A stretch of DNA of 64,000 nt, taken from positions 124,001-188,000 of the forward strand of contig JBKEAR010000003.1 of assembly GCA_047972425.1 (NCBI GenBank). Reading direction: 5' to 3'. This stretch comes from JBKEAR01 sp047972425. Its GTDB lineage: Bacteria > Pseudomonadota > Alphaproteobacteria > JBKEAR01. This document shows, piece after piece, positions 35,135 to 43,793 of the stretch (positions are counted from its first letter, which is position 1; each line of letters begins with the position of its first letter). Made by a program: the position numbers and the translations under genes. The notes beneath the pieces were generated by a model that did not search any database, was not told the DNA's origin, and saw nothing but the letters and a program-made list of their open reading frames with translations.

Positions 35135-36898
35135 ATGGCCAATATGCTACCCGTATGGGATTTATCTGCTCTATATAGTGGGATTAACGACATAAAAATT
35201 ACCGAAGATTTAAATAAAATTGATACACAAACCAAAGAGTTCGCCCAGAAATATCAGGGCAAACTTAAAGACTTAGATGCAAATTCTATTTATCAATCAA
35301 TTAAGGAATATGAGGCTTTAAGTGATTTTTTAGGGCGTGTGATGACATTTGGCTCCCTTGCGAATGCCAAGCAACAGGATGATGCCGAAATTAGCCGGTT
35401 TTGGCAAGGTTTACGCGAACATGTAACCCAAATAGTGACTCATTCGATTTTTTATACATTAGAGATTAATAAGCTAAATGATAAAATTATTGAGCAATGG
35501 CTTAAAGACGAGCATATAAGCAAATACAGCCCTTGGATTAAAGAAATTCGCAAGCAGAAACCTTATCAACTTTCCGATGAAGTTGAGCAAATATTAATGG
35601 AGAAAAATAATACGGCAACGGCGGCTTGGGTACGGCTTTATGATGAAACATTTGCCGCATATCGTTTTACCATGAATGATAAAAAAGTTGGTATATCCGA
35701 TGTTTTAAATGCGTTATCATCGCCAAAAGCAGAAAAACGTGAATATGCAGCAATTGCGTTATCAGAGGGCCTAAAAGATAATGAAGATTTAGTTGTGCGT
35801 ATTTATAATACCATCATCGCCGATAAATCCATGGAGGATAATTGGCGTGGGTTTAAAAGCCCAATTGCATCAATGAACCTCAATAATAATGTAGAAAATG
35901 AAGTTGTGGCTGCATTAGCCGAGGCCGTACAATCCAATTATAGCAATTTATCGCACCGTTATTATGCCTATAAAGCTCGCAAATTTGGTGTGGATAAACT
36001 CAAATATTGGGATCGCAATGCACCTTACCCCGAACAAAAAGAAAAAAATTGGTCTTTCGATGAAGCTAAAGAATTTATTTTAAAAGCTTATGGTGGGTTT
36101 TCGCCCAAAGTTGCCGAGCTGGCAGAGGGCTTTTTTGATAATAGTTGGATTGATGCTAAGCCCAAAGCCGGTAAATATTCGGGGGCTTTTGCGCATCCTT
36201 CTGTACCAAGCCATCACCCTTATGTACTCGTAAATTGGTATGGTAAGGAGCGCGATTTAATGACCCTTGCCCATGAGCTTGGTCATGGTGTGCATCAGCG
36301 ACTGGCCGCAAAGCAAGGTGCTTTAATGGCCGATACCCCATTAACTTTGGCCGAGACAGCATCGGTATTTGGAGAGATGCTCACTTTTAGGCAGTTACTT
36401 GCCGAAACGAACGATAATGAGGCAAAGCAGCTATTATTGGCATCTAAGGTAGAAGATATGCTCAATACGGTTGTGCGCCAAATTGCTTTTCATCAGTTTG
36501 AAACGGAGATTCATGCCTTACGTAAACAGGGCGAAGTTTCGGCCGAGAAAATCCGTGAAATTTGGATGCGTATTCAAAAGGATTCCCTTGGCGAAGCTAT
36601 TGAGTTTGATGAAAATTATGAGGTTTGGTGGGCATATGTAAGCCATTTTTTCCATGTGCCATTTTATGTTTATGCTTATGCATTTGGCGATTGTTTGGTA
36701 AACTCGCTTTATCAAGTTTATTTGGAGCAGCCCGAGGGCTTTCAGGAAAAATATATCAATATGCTTAAGGCTGGCGGTACGAAGCACCATACCGAGTTAC
36801 TTGCACCATTTGGTCTCAATGCAACCGAGCCTGATTTTTGGAATATGGGTTTAAAAATGATTGCGAACTTCATTGATGAATTAGAAGCGTTAGAATAA
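35135..36898 (+). CDS. pepF: M3-family oligoendopeptidase (PepF-like)
   Basis: Cytoplasmic zinc metallopeptidase that trims short peptides. At 587 aa it has an N-terminal oligopeptidase F domain (about 110-180) and the M3 catalytic domain with the gluzincin motif HELGHGVHQ (His380, Glu381, His384). The third ligand is presumably in the downstream LAETASVFGE (about residues 405-414). FHVPFYVYAYAFGDCLVNSLY near the C-terminus is typical of the family. It is transcribed alone, divergent from the acyl-CoA ligase gene. Confidence 0.92.
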   Translation: MANMLPVWDLSALYSGINDIKITEDLNKIDTQTKEFAQKYQGKLKDLDANSIYQSIKEYEALSDFLGRVMTFGSLANAKQQDDAEISRFWQGLREHVTQIVTHSIFYTLEINKLNDKIIEQWLKDEHISKYSPWIKEIRKQKPYQLSDEVEQILMEKNNTATAAWVRLYDETFAAYRFTMNDKKVGISDVLNALSSPKAEKREYAAIALSEGLKDNEDLVVRIYNTIIADKSMEDNWRGFKSPIASMNLNNNVENEVVAALAEAVQSNYSNLSHRYYAYKARKFGVDKLKYWDRNAPYPEQKEKNWSFDEAKEFILKAYGGFSPKVAELAEGFFDNSWIDAKPKAGKYSGAFAHPSVPSHHPYVLVNWYGKERDLMTLAHELGHGVHQRLAAKQGALMADTPLTLAETASVFGEMLTFRQLLAETNDNEAKQLLLASKVEDMLNTVVRQIAFHQFETEIHALRKQGEVSAEKIREIWMRIQKDSLGEAIEFDENYEVWWAYVSHFFHVPFYVYAYAFGDCLVNSLYQVYLEQPEGFQEKYINMLKAGGTKHHTELLAPFGLNATEPDFWNMGLKMIANFIDELEALE

Positions 36899-36979
36899 AT
36901 AAGCCATATTTATCCAATTATACCCAATTTAACCGAAAAACGGGTATAATTAATCCGCTAAAATATGAATAAATTGCCA

Positions 36980-37018
36980 AAAGCCAATGAAGTTTAAGAG
37001 GATTTCATTGGCTTTATT
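36980..37018. terminator. Terminator-like hairpin between pepF and the ABC-F gene
   Basis: A 12-base-pair perfect stem (36980-36991 with 37004-37015) and a 12-base loop between convergent genes. The U-tract is poor on the plus strand. A second inverted repeat (AATTATACCC at 36916-36925 with GGGTATAATT at 36942-36951) lies just upstream. Confidence 0.55.
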
Positions 37019-37052
37019 CTTGAGCTTATGGATTATAATGGATAAAAATGGT

Positions 37053-38849
37053 TTACGATTGTAACTCTTCTAATAAAATCTCAGCCTCTAAAAGTTCATC
37101 TTCTTTGTTAGTTTTTTCATTTTGTAATTTTTGAAGCTGCTCGGTTAAAGCATTAAATTGCTCCGGATTTTTCATAAATAAATCAGTATCCGCTAAGCTG
37201 TTTTCGGTTTGGGCAATCTGTTGGCTTAACTTTTCAATTTCTTTTGGTAAATTTTCTAAGGCATATTTATGTTTATAAGATAATTTTTGGCTCTCTTGCT
37301 TTTTAGGCTGTGTTGCTGATTTTTTTGTTTGTTTTTCAATGGTTTCTTTGGGCGATTTACCTGCTACAATAGCACCTTGTGCCAAAGCATCGCTCCAGCC
37401 GCCGGCATATTGAGTAATTTTCCCGTTACCTTCAAAAAATAAACAGCTATCCACTAAGTCATCTAAAAAAGCACGGTCGTGAGAGACTAAGAGCAATGTA
37501 CCATCAAAGTCCGAAAGTATCTCCTCAAGTAACTCTAAAGTCTCTAAATCTAAATCATTGGTTGGTTCGTCTAAGATAATAAAATTGCTTGGCTGCATAA
37601 GTGCCAAAGCTAAGCTTAACCGATTTTTCTCACCCCCCGAAAGTGAGCGGATTGGCGAGCGCAATTGTGCCGAGCTAAATAAAAAATCCTCGGCATAAGA
37701 AGCCACATGACGGCTTTGCCCGTTAATAACTACATGGTCAGATGATGGTGCTAAAACCTCCCATATAGATTTGTCGAGTGGGAGGTCTGTACGTTTTTGG
37801 TCAATCCATAAGGGTTTAAGCAATGTGCCACGTTTTATTTGCCCCATTGTCGGCTCTAAACCACCAACCAATAACCGTAGTAAGGTTGTTTTGCCAATCC
37901 CATTGGGGCCAATAATGCCAATACGTTCTTTACGTGTTATGCGTATGCTAAAGTCTTTAATGGGTGTAAAGCCATCCTCCCAACAAAAAGAGACATGCTC
38001 GGCCGATAAAACTTCTTTGCCCGATTTTTGTGCCTCGGTAATTTCTAATTTGGCTTGGCCTGTTTTTTTAATCAGCTGGCTACGTTCCTTGCGCAATGCA
38101 TATAAGCGGCGTAATCGGCCTTGGTTGCGCTTACGCCTTGCAGTTATGCCTTGGTGCGACCATCGGGTTTCCTCGGCAATATATTTATCTAATTTAGTAC
38201 GCTCAGCATCTTCTTTTTCAAAAAAATCACTTTGCCAATCACTAAATTGGCTTAGGGATACTGGCACTTTATAAAGCTGCCCTCTATCGAGCCATAGGCA
38301 GGCTTGGGTAATATTTTCGGCAAATTGGCGATCATGCGAGATAACAATGATTGTCCCCTTAAAAGCCTTTAGTTTATTTTCTAGCCATTCAATAGTCGCA
38401 ATATCCAAATGGTTTGTTGGTTCATCAAGCAGTAAAACATCGCTCTCGCGCGCTAAGGTTTGAATGATGGCTGCTTTTCTAAACTCACCCCCCGAAAGAT
38501 TGCCAATTGGTGTATCTTCAGTTAAACCAAGCTCTTCAATTAAGGTTTGGCATTGCCAAGCCTCAGCGCCACCTGCGATACAATAATCTAGCAAGGATTG
38601 AGCAGGGGTTTTAACTTCAGGATCTTGCGGTAAATAGCTAAAAATACAATCGGAACTGCGCGATATTTCGCCACCGTCAATTTCTTTAAGGCCAGCAATA
38701 ATTTTTAATAGGGTTGATTTACCACTCCCATTACGGCCAAGTAATACAAATTTTTCTCCCTGATTAAGGGTAATACTGAGGTTGGAGAATAATTTTTTAT
38801 CTCCCAAATCAATGGTGATATCATTTAAACTAATAACGGGTTGTGCCAA
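37053..38849 (-). CDS. uup: ABC-F family ATPase (Uup-like)
   Basis: Soluble tandem-ABC protein thought to act on ribosomes or branched DNA; it has no membrane domain. The first ATPase has Walker A LGRNGSGKSTLLK (about 34-46), signature LSGGEFRKAA and VLLLDEPTNHLD. The second has GPNGIGKTTLLR (about 315-326), LSGGEKNRLSLAL and FIILDEPTNDLD. The linker has the ABC-F arm. The last ~80 residues form a charged coiled coil typical of the Uup C-terminal domain. The length is 598 aa. Other ABC-F members (EttA, YbiT) lack this coiled coil, hence the Uup call. Confidence 0.87.
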   Translation of the reverse strand: MAQPVISLNDITIDLGDKKLFSNLSITLNQGEKFVLLGRNGSGKSTLLKIIAGLKEIDGGEISRSSDCIFSYLPQDPEVKTPAQSLLDYCIAGGAEAWQCQTLIEELGLTEDTPIGNLSGGEFRKAAIIQTLARESDVLLLDEPTNHLDIATIEWLENKLKAFKGTIIVISHDRQFAENITQACLWLDRGQLYKVPVSLSQFSDWQSDFFEKEDAERTKLDKYIAEETRWSHQGITARRKRNQGRLRRLYALRKERSQLIKKTGQAKLEITEAQKSGKEVLSAEHVSFCWEDGFTPIKDFSIRITRKERIGIIGPNGIGKTTLLRLLVGGLEPTMGQIKRGTLLKPLWIDQKRTDLPLDKSIWEVLAPSSDHVVINGQSRHVASYAEDFLFSSAQLRSPIRSLSGGEKNRLSLALALMQPSNFIILDEPTNDLDLETLELLEEILSDFDGTLLLVSHDRAFLDDLVDSCLFFEGNGKITQYAGGWSDALAQGAIVAGKSPKETIEKQTKKSATQPKKQESQKLSYKHKYALENLPKEIEKLSQQIAQTENSLADTDLFMKNPEQFNALTEQLQKLQNEKTNKEDELLEAEILLEELQS

Positions 38850-39056
38850 TTTATTTAACCTTAAAATTATAATCTTTCTGCTTATATCATTAAATTAAAT
38901 TATTTACATATAAAATAACAATGAAAAAATCGATTATGGCTCTTTTCTTATGCTGTAAATTCATCTATTGTATAAGAGATTTTGATGAGAGGGAACTATA
39001 CAGCAATATAGCTCTTAAAATTGTTATGTGAAATATGAGTGAAAAAGGATAAACCG

Positions 39057-40226
39057 ATGAAATTAGCGATACCTCGCGAGATTTCGGAGATTGAGACACG
39101 TGTGGCTATATCGCCCGATGCTATTAAAAAATACGTAGCTATGGGTTTTGATGTCGTTGTAGAGGCCGGTGCCGGTTGGCAGTCGGGCATGCGTGATGAA
39201 GATCTGACCGGAGCCGGAGCCAATATTGCTCCAAATGCAGACGAAGTTTATAAGGATGCCGATGTTATATTAAAAATTCGCGCACCCGAAGCCGAAGAAG
39301 TTGGCAAAATTAAAGAAGGCGCTATTGTTATTGCATCATTAAACGCATTAACCGATAGCGATGCGGTTAATCGTTTGAAGGATAGAAATATCACGGCCTT
39401 TGCAATGGAGCTTATGCCACGGATTACACGGGCACAAAGCATGGATATTTTGTCTTCGCAATCCAACTTATCAGGCTATAAGGCTGTGCTTGATGGTGCT
39501 TATGAGTTTGGCTCGGCCTTCCCTATGATGATGACGGCGGCCGGTACGATACCGCCTGCTAAAGTCTTTATTATGGGGGCAGGTGTTGCTGGTTTACAAG
39601 CTATCGCAACGGCTAAACGTTTGGGTGCTGTTGTTACCGCTTATGATGTACGCCCTGCAACCAAAGAGCAAGTCGAATCATTAGGTGGTAAATTTGTGAT
39701 TGTGGATGCCGAAGCTATGAAAGATGCCGAAACATCGGGTGGTTACGCCAAAGAAATGTCCGATGAATATAAGCAAAAAGAGCAAGAAATTTTACGTGAT
39801 CATATTGCCAAACAAGATATGGTGATTACTACGGCTTTAATCCCCGGGCGTCAAGCACCTATTTTGGTGAGAGACGAAGCTTTACAATTAATGAAACCCG
39901 GCTCGGTCTTGGTGGATTTAGCGGTAGAATCTGGAGGTAATGTTGAAGGTTCTGTTGCGGGTGAAATTGTGGAAAAACATGGTGTTAAAATTGTGGGTCA
40001 TCGTAATGTGGCGGGTCGTTTACCCAATGATGCTTCGGCTTTATTTGCCAAAAATATTCTTAATTTTGTTACACCCCATGCCAAAGATGGTGTTTTATCC
40101 TTTGATTATGCCGATGAAACCGTAACGGGTACCTGTGTAACCAAAGACGGAAAAATTACACGGGATTTACCTTGGGCAGAAAAAGAGTTAGAGCTTGCCC
40201 CAAAAGAGGAGGCCGAAAATGAGTGA
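39057..40226 (+). CDS. pntAA: Proton-translocating NAD(P) transhydrogenase, subunit alpha part 1
   Basis: NAD(H)-binding domain I of transhydrogenase, which makes NADPH from NADH using the proton gradient. The start MKLAIPREISEIETRVAISPD (ATG at 39057 after AAAGGAT) gives 389 aa. It has the alanine-dehydrogenase-like fold, GAGVAGLQAIATAKRLGAVVTAYDVRP (about 172-198), and the mobile loop around GGYAKEMSDEYKQKE (about 228-242). It is the split alpha subunit known from Rhodospirillum rubrum. The gene overlaps pntAB by 8 bases. Confidence 0.95.
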   Translation: MKLAIPREISEIETRVAISPDAIKKYVAMGFDVVVEAGAGWQSGMRDEDLTGAGANIAPNADEVYKDADVILKIRAPEAEEVGKIKEGAIVIASLNALTDSDAVNRLKDRNITAFAMELMPRITRAQSMDILSSQSNLSGYKAVLDGAYEFGSAFPMMMTAAGTIPPAKVFIMGAGVAGLQAIATAKRLGAVVTAYDVRPATKEQVESLGGKFVIVDAEAMKDAETSGGYAKEMSDEYKQKEQEILRDHIAKQDMVITTALIPGRQAPILVRDEALQLMKPGSVLVDLAVESGGNVEGSVAGEIVEKHGVKIVGHRNVAGRLPNDASALFAKNILNFVTPHAKDGVLSFDYADETVTGTCVTKDGKITRDLPWAEKELELAPKEEAENE

Positions 40227-40626
40227 TATTCAAATGACTGTTGATCAGCTTGTAAAAGTACGTGATCAATTAAATGAGCAAATTGTTGCATTAGGTGGCA
40301 CAGCGAGCGATGCCGTTGCCCATGCAACCACAGCGACAAATCAAATGGGATTTTTACCATTATTAATGATTTTTGTAATGGCCTGTTTTGTGGGCTTTTA
40401 TGTGGTTTGGAGCGTTACACCCGCCTTACACTCACCTTTAATGAGTGTAACCAATGCGATTTCATCGGTGATTATTGTGGGTGCAATTATCGCTTTGGGT
40501 GTGCATTCGGGCGGATTTATCTCTAAATTTGCTGCCTTTGTTGGTGTGGTTTTAGCATCAGTCAATATTTTTGGCGGCTTTGCCGTAACCGAGCGCATGC
40601 TTGCCATGTTTAAGAAAAAAAGCTAG
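40219..40626 (+). CDS. pntAB: NAD(P) transhydrogenase, subunit alpha part 2
   Basis: Small membrane subunit (135 aa) carrying part of the proton-translocating domain II. After a short soluble N-terminus there are three to four membrane helices (about 41-62, 66-85, 94-112). MGFLPLLMIFVMACFVGFYVVW and GGFAVTERMLAMFKKK are typical. The ATG at 40219 lies inside the end of pntAA; the longer reading from 40195 is entirely inside pntAA and is rejected. pntB follows after 13 bases. Confidence 0.93.
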   Translation: MSDIQMTVDQLVKVRDQLNEQIVALGGTASDAVAHATTATNQMGFLPLLMIFVMACFVGFYVVWSVTPALHSPLMSVTNAISSVIIVGAIIALGVHSGGFISKFAAFVGVVLASVNIFGGFAVTERMLAMFKKKS

Positions 40627-40639
40627 GGGAGAGGAATAA

Positions 40640-42046
40640 ATGGAAAATTTACAAGGTTTATTATATCTCGTCGCAGCGGTTTTCTTTATTTTAGCACTAA
40701 AAGGGCTAAGCTCGCCGGCGACATCGCGCCAAGGTAACCGCTTTGGTATGATTGGTATGCTCATTGCCGTATTAACAACATTGTTATTCGGTGGCTTATC
40801 AATGACATGGATGGTGCTTATCATTGCCGGTATTGCTATCGGTGGTGGTATGGGCTTATTCATTGCACGCAAAATTGAAATGACACAATTGCCACAGCTT
40901 GTGGCTGCTTTTCACTCACTTGTAGGGTTATCGGCCGTATGTGTGGCAGTGGCAACTTTTTACAACCCCGAGGCTTTTCATATTGGTACATTCGGTGATA
41001 TTAAAGCCGTAAGTCTAATAGAAATGAGCTTAGGTGTATCCATTGGTGCTATTACATTCTCGGGCTCGGTGATTGCCTTTGCTAAATTACAGGGGTTAAT
41101 GAGCGGCAACCCGATTACTTTTAAAGGTCAGCATTTATTAAATGCCGTTATCGGTGGGTTAATTGTTCTTTTAATCGTTATGCTTGTGCTTACCAATAGC
41201 ATATTTGTATTTTGGTTATTAACATTGCTTAGCTTTGCTATCGGCTTTTTGCTTATCATTCCCATTGGTGGAGCCGATATGCCCGTTGTGGTTTCTATGC
41301 TTAACTCCTATTCGGGTTGGGCAGCGGCTGGTATTGGTTTTACTTTACATAATCCGGCACTTGTTATTGTGGGTGCGCTTGTGGGTGCATCGGGTGCTAT
41401 TCTTTCTTATATTATGTGTAAAGGTATGAACCGTAGTATCTTTAATGTGCTCCTTGGTGGTTTTGGTACCGAGGTTGCTGCTGGCGGGCCTAAAACAGGC
41501 GGTGCTTCCGATCGCCCTGTAAAATCAGGTGCAGCCGATGATGCCGCATTCTTTATGGCTAATGCCGAAAAAGTTATTATTGTACCCGGTTATGGTATGG
41601 CGGTTGCCCAAGCGCAACATGCCTTGCGCGAAATGGCCGATAAACTAAAAGAAAAAGGTGTTGATGTTTCTTATGCTATTCACCCTGTGGCAGGGCGTAT
41701 GCCGGGCCATATGAATGTTCTTTTAGCCGAGGCCAATGTACCTTATGATGAAGTGTTTGAGTTAGAAGAAATCAACCATGAGTTTTCTACTGCCGATGTT
41801 GTTTATGTGATTGGTGCTAATGATGTTACCAACCCTGCGGCAAAAACCGACCCAACATCAAACATCTATGGTATGCCTATTTTAGATGTTGAAAAAGCAC
41901 GGATGGTATTCTTTAACAAACGCTCTATGGGGGCAGGTTATGCGGGTATTGAAAACGAGCTTTTCTTCCGCGATAATACAACAATGCTCTTTGGTGATGC
42001 AAAATCAATGACCGAAGAAATTGTGCAAGCGCTTGACCGTGTATAA
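40640..42046 (+). CDS. pntB: NAD(P) transhydrogenase subunit beta
   Basis: 468-aa subunit with about eight to nine membrane helices (domain II, residues 1-260) and the soluble NADP-binding domain III. In domain III the sequence KVIIVPGYGMAVAQAQHALREMADKL (about 310-335) is the NADP motif, and IHPVAGRMPGHMNVLLAEANVPYDEVFELEEIN (about 352-384) is strongly conserved. GANDVTNPAAKTDPTSNIYGMP follows. The AGGGGAGAGG site at 40625 is strong. It is the last gene of the operon and is followed by a very stable terminator. Confidence 0.97.
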   Translation: MENLQGLLYLVAAVFFILALKGLSSPATSRQGNRFGMIGMLIAVLTTLLFGGLSMTWMVLIIAGIAIGGGMGLFIARKIEMTQLPQLVAAFHSLVGLSAVCVAVATFYNPEAFHIGTFGDIKAVSLIEMSLGVSIGAITFSGSVIAFAKLQGLMSGNPITFKGQHLLNAVIGGLIVLLIVMLVLTNSIFVFWLLTLLSFAIGFLLIIPIGGADMPVVVSMLNSYSGWAAAGIGFTLHNPALVIVGALVGASGAILSYIMCKGMNRSIFNVLLGGFGTEVAAGGPKTGGASDRPVKSGAADDAAFFMANAEKVIIVPGYGMAVAQAQHALREMADKLKEKGVDVSYAIHPVAGRMPGHMNVLLAEANVPYDEVFELEEINHEFSTADVVYVIGANDVTNPAAKTDPTSNIYGMPILDVEKARMVFFNKRSMGAGYAGIENELFFRDNTTMLFGDAKSMTEEIVQALDRV

Positions 42047-42066
42047 CGGATGAGTTGCTAAAAGAT

Positions 42067-42101
42067 AAAAGACTCCCTATAAATTATAGGGAGTCTTTTT
42101 A
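42067..42101. terminator. Terminator after pntB, shared with the GNAT gene
   Basis: A 15-base-pair stem (42067-42081 with 42085-42099), an AAT loop and T-tracts on both strands, between convergent pntB and the acetyltransferase gene. Confidence 0.92.
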
Positions 42102-42168
42102 TATGTACCTTTAATTTATAGACAAGCGAGCTTGACCCGATAATAAGGATTTTTGTGATAAACTTTAA

Positions 42169-42675
42169 TTATTTTTCAATCTTATAAACCACACAAGGGT
42201 TAAGTGGGGTATCTTTTAAAATATTTAACATAAAATTATATTGATATGTCATACCCAGTTTTTTCATCACATTAATACTCTCTGCATTATTATGGGTGGT
42301 ATAAGCATAAATAACATGGTGATTAAGTTCATCAAAAGCGTAATCAAACAGTGCATCTGCAGCTTCAGTTGCGTAGCCCCTGCGCCAAAATTGTTTACGT
42401 AAACGCCAACCAATTTCGGTTTCTCCGGCAAAAGGAACATTATCTTTCGGAACAGATAAAAAAACCATACCTATAAATTCATTACTTTTCTTTGTTGTTA
42501 TAGCAAATGCATACGGTTTTTTTCGAAAATTATTCCAATAAATAGTGTCTTCTTCTAAATTGCATATGTTCGGGAAATAACGCATTACATCTTTATCCAT
42601 GTTCATTTCATGAAAGAAGCTTTCATCGGCATCGATTAATGGTCGCAAAGTTAAACGGTTTGTATGAATAATCAT
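42169..42675 (-). CDS. GNAT-family N-acetyltransferase (RimJ/RimL-like)
   Basis: 168-aa acetyl-CoA-dependent acyltransferase. TNRLTLRPLIDADESFF at the N-terminus and GWRLRKQFWRRGYATEAADALFDYAFDEL (about 89-117, with the RRGYATEA pyrophosphate-binding loop) identify the family. NAESINVMKKLGM follows. The ATG at 42675 has GGAGGG four bases upstream; the in-frame TTG 12 bases earlier contains that ribosome site and is rejected. The substrate is unknown. Confidence 0.88.
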   Translation of the reverse strand: MIIHTNRLTLRPLIDADESFFHEMNMDKDVMRYFPNICNLEEDTIYWNNFRKKPYAFAITTKKSNEFIGMVFLSVPKDNVPFAGETEIGWRLRKQFWRRGYATEAADALFDYAFDELNHHVIYAYTTHNNAESINVMKKLGMTYQYNFMLNILKDTPLNPCVVYKIEK

Positions 42676-42685
42676 CTTTCCCTCC

Positions 42686-42715
42686 AAATAAAAAGCTCCC
42701 CAAAAGGGGAGCCTT
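42686..42715 (-). terminator. Rho-independent terminator of rpsU
   Basis: On the minus strand, a 7-base-pair GC-rich stem (GCTCCCC/GGGGAGC, 42695-42701 with 42706-42712), a four-base loop and a T5 run, 26 bases after the rpsU stop and just before the GNAT gene. Confidence 0.9.
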
Positions 42716-42741
42716 TAGCAAACTAGTGTAAACGTTAATGC

Positions 42742-42945
42742 TTAGAAACCTTCACGTTCTACGCGTTTACGTTCAAGCTTACGGGCACGACGAACAGCTT
42801 CTGATTTCTCACGAGCTTTCTTTTCCGAAGGCTTTTCAAAATGACGACGAAGCTTCATTTCTCTAAAAATGCCCTCACGTTGCATTTTCTTTTTAAGAAC
42901 TTTTAAAGCTTGGTCTACATTATTATCACGTACGCTAACTTCCAC
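42742..42945 (-). CDS. rpsU: 30S ribosomal protein S21
   Basis: Small, very basic ribosomal protein of 67 aa (VSVRDNNVDQALKVLKKKMQREGIFREMKLRRHFEKPSEKKAREK), matching S21 throughout. It is involved in initiation on the 30S subunit. It is a single-gene unit with its own terminator. Upstream there is an 8-base inverted repeat (42977-42995) that may be an operator or a 5'-UTR hairpin. Confidence 0.96.
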   Translation of the reverse strand: MEVSVRDNNVDQALKVLKKKMQREGIFREMKLRRHFEKPSEKKAREKSEAVRRARKLERKRVEREGF

Positions 42946-42976
42946 GAGTTATCGCCACCTTTCAAATTTAAGATTT

Positions 42977-42995
42977 GTATATGAAAATCATATAC
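42977..42995. repeat. Inverted repeat upstream of rpsU
   Basis: A perfect 8-base inverted repeat, GTATATGA-AAA-TCATATAC, 31-50 bases upstream of the rpsU start. It could be a repressor operator or a leader hairpin; no family is recognised. Confidence 0.5.
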
Positions 42996-43155
42996 ATAAA
43001 TATTCAGCATTATTGCTAAGGTGCTTAATATAACATGAATATTTAATATTGCAAGATGGAATCATCAAACAAGGTTATTCTCTTTTAAAAACTTATCGAC
43101 AAAAGTTATAAAGCCATATATCTTGTTATATATAAAATATATTTGGAGGATAGCA

Positions 43156-43551
43156 ATGATTGACCATATAAGCAGCTATACAACCGATTATGAAAATGCC
43201 AAAAATTTTTACGAAAAAACCTTTGCCCAATTGGGTTATATGTTGCAAGTAGAGCTTGTTGCCGAATGGAATACGGATTTCCCAACCCAAAGAATGTGTG
43301 CATTTGGTATAGATAAACCAACATTTTGGCTGATTGAAACAAATGAAGCTGCAACACCAAGGCATATTGCTTTTATTGCAAAAACCCGTGCAGATGTTGA
43401 TGCTTATTATAAAGAGGCCATGGCAATAGGTGCAAAAGATAATGGTGCGCCGGGTTTGCGCCCCCATTATCACGAAAATTATTATGGGGCATTTGTATTT
43501 GACCCCGATGGAAATAATGTAGAGGCTGTCTGCCATTGTCCGAATGGTTAA
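43156..43551 (+). CDS. VOC-family (glyoxalase/bleomycin resistance-like) protein
   Basis: 131-aa vicinal-oxygen-chelate fold protein with two beta-alpha-beta-beta-beta modules. It starts MIDHISSYTTDYENAKNFYEKTF (the His is a usual metal ligand), has PRHIAFIAKTRADVDAYYKEAM (about 67-88), and ends with GAFVFDPDGNNVEAVCH, where the Glu completes the metal site. The ATG at 43156 follows GGAGGA; an upstream start at 43123 has no ribosome site. The substrate is unknown. Confidence 0.85.
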   Translation: MIDHISSYTTDYENAKNFYEKTFAQLGYMLQVELVAEWNTDFPTQRMCAFGIDKPTFWLIETNEAATPRHIAFIAKTRADVDAYYKEAMAIGAKDNGAPGLRPHYHENYYGAFVFDPDGNNVEAVCHCPNG

Positions 43552-43659
43552 ATATTGCTTAATTTTTATGCAACAAAGAGGGAGTATATAATAAATAGCG
43601 ATAGATATACGCAAAAATTATGGTTCGATTGAAATATATACGGCTTTAATAAAAATTAA

Positions 43660-43765
43660 TAAATAATCGAGTACAAAAAACTCGACAATCGCTATAATTC
43701 TCGGTATGTTTTTACCGAATTTAACAATAACGAGTATGCATCTTTATAACAAGATGTTTTTACGT
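43660..43765 (+). promoter_or_regulatory. Hairpin-rich leader upstream of the phosphofructokinase gene
   Basis: The 240-base gap before pfkA holds three small inverted repeats in series. They are CGAGT/ACTCG (about 43669-43685), CGGTA/TACCG (about 43702-43716), and CATCTT/AAGATG (43739-43756) followed directly by five T, which looks like a weak terminator 38 bases before the gene. This may be an attenuator-like leader or the promoter region; no known riboswitch is recognised. Confidence 0.35.
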
Positions 43766-43793
43766 TTAATAATCAGATTATGGGATGACACAT

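Noticed and set aside
37771..38274. 167-aa open frame on the plus strand
   Set aside because: Entirely antisense to the ABC-F ATPase gene, which has all its Walker and signature motifs.
43126..43614. 162-aa open frame on the minus strand
   Set aside because: It lies opposite the VOC gene, which has a good ribosome site and family motifs. The antisense product is Cys/Ile/Tyr-rich with no recognisable domain.
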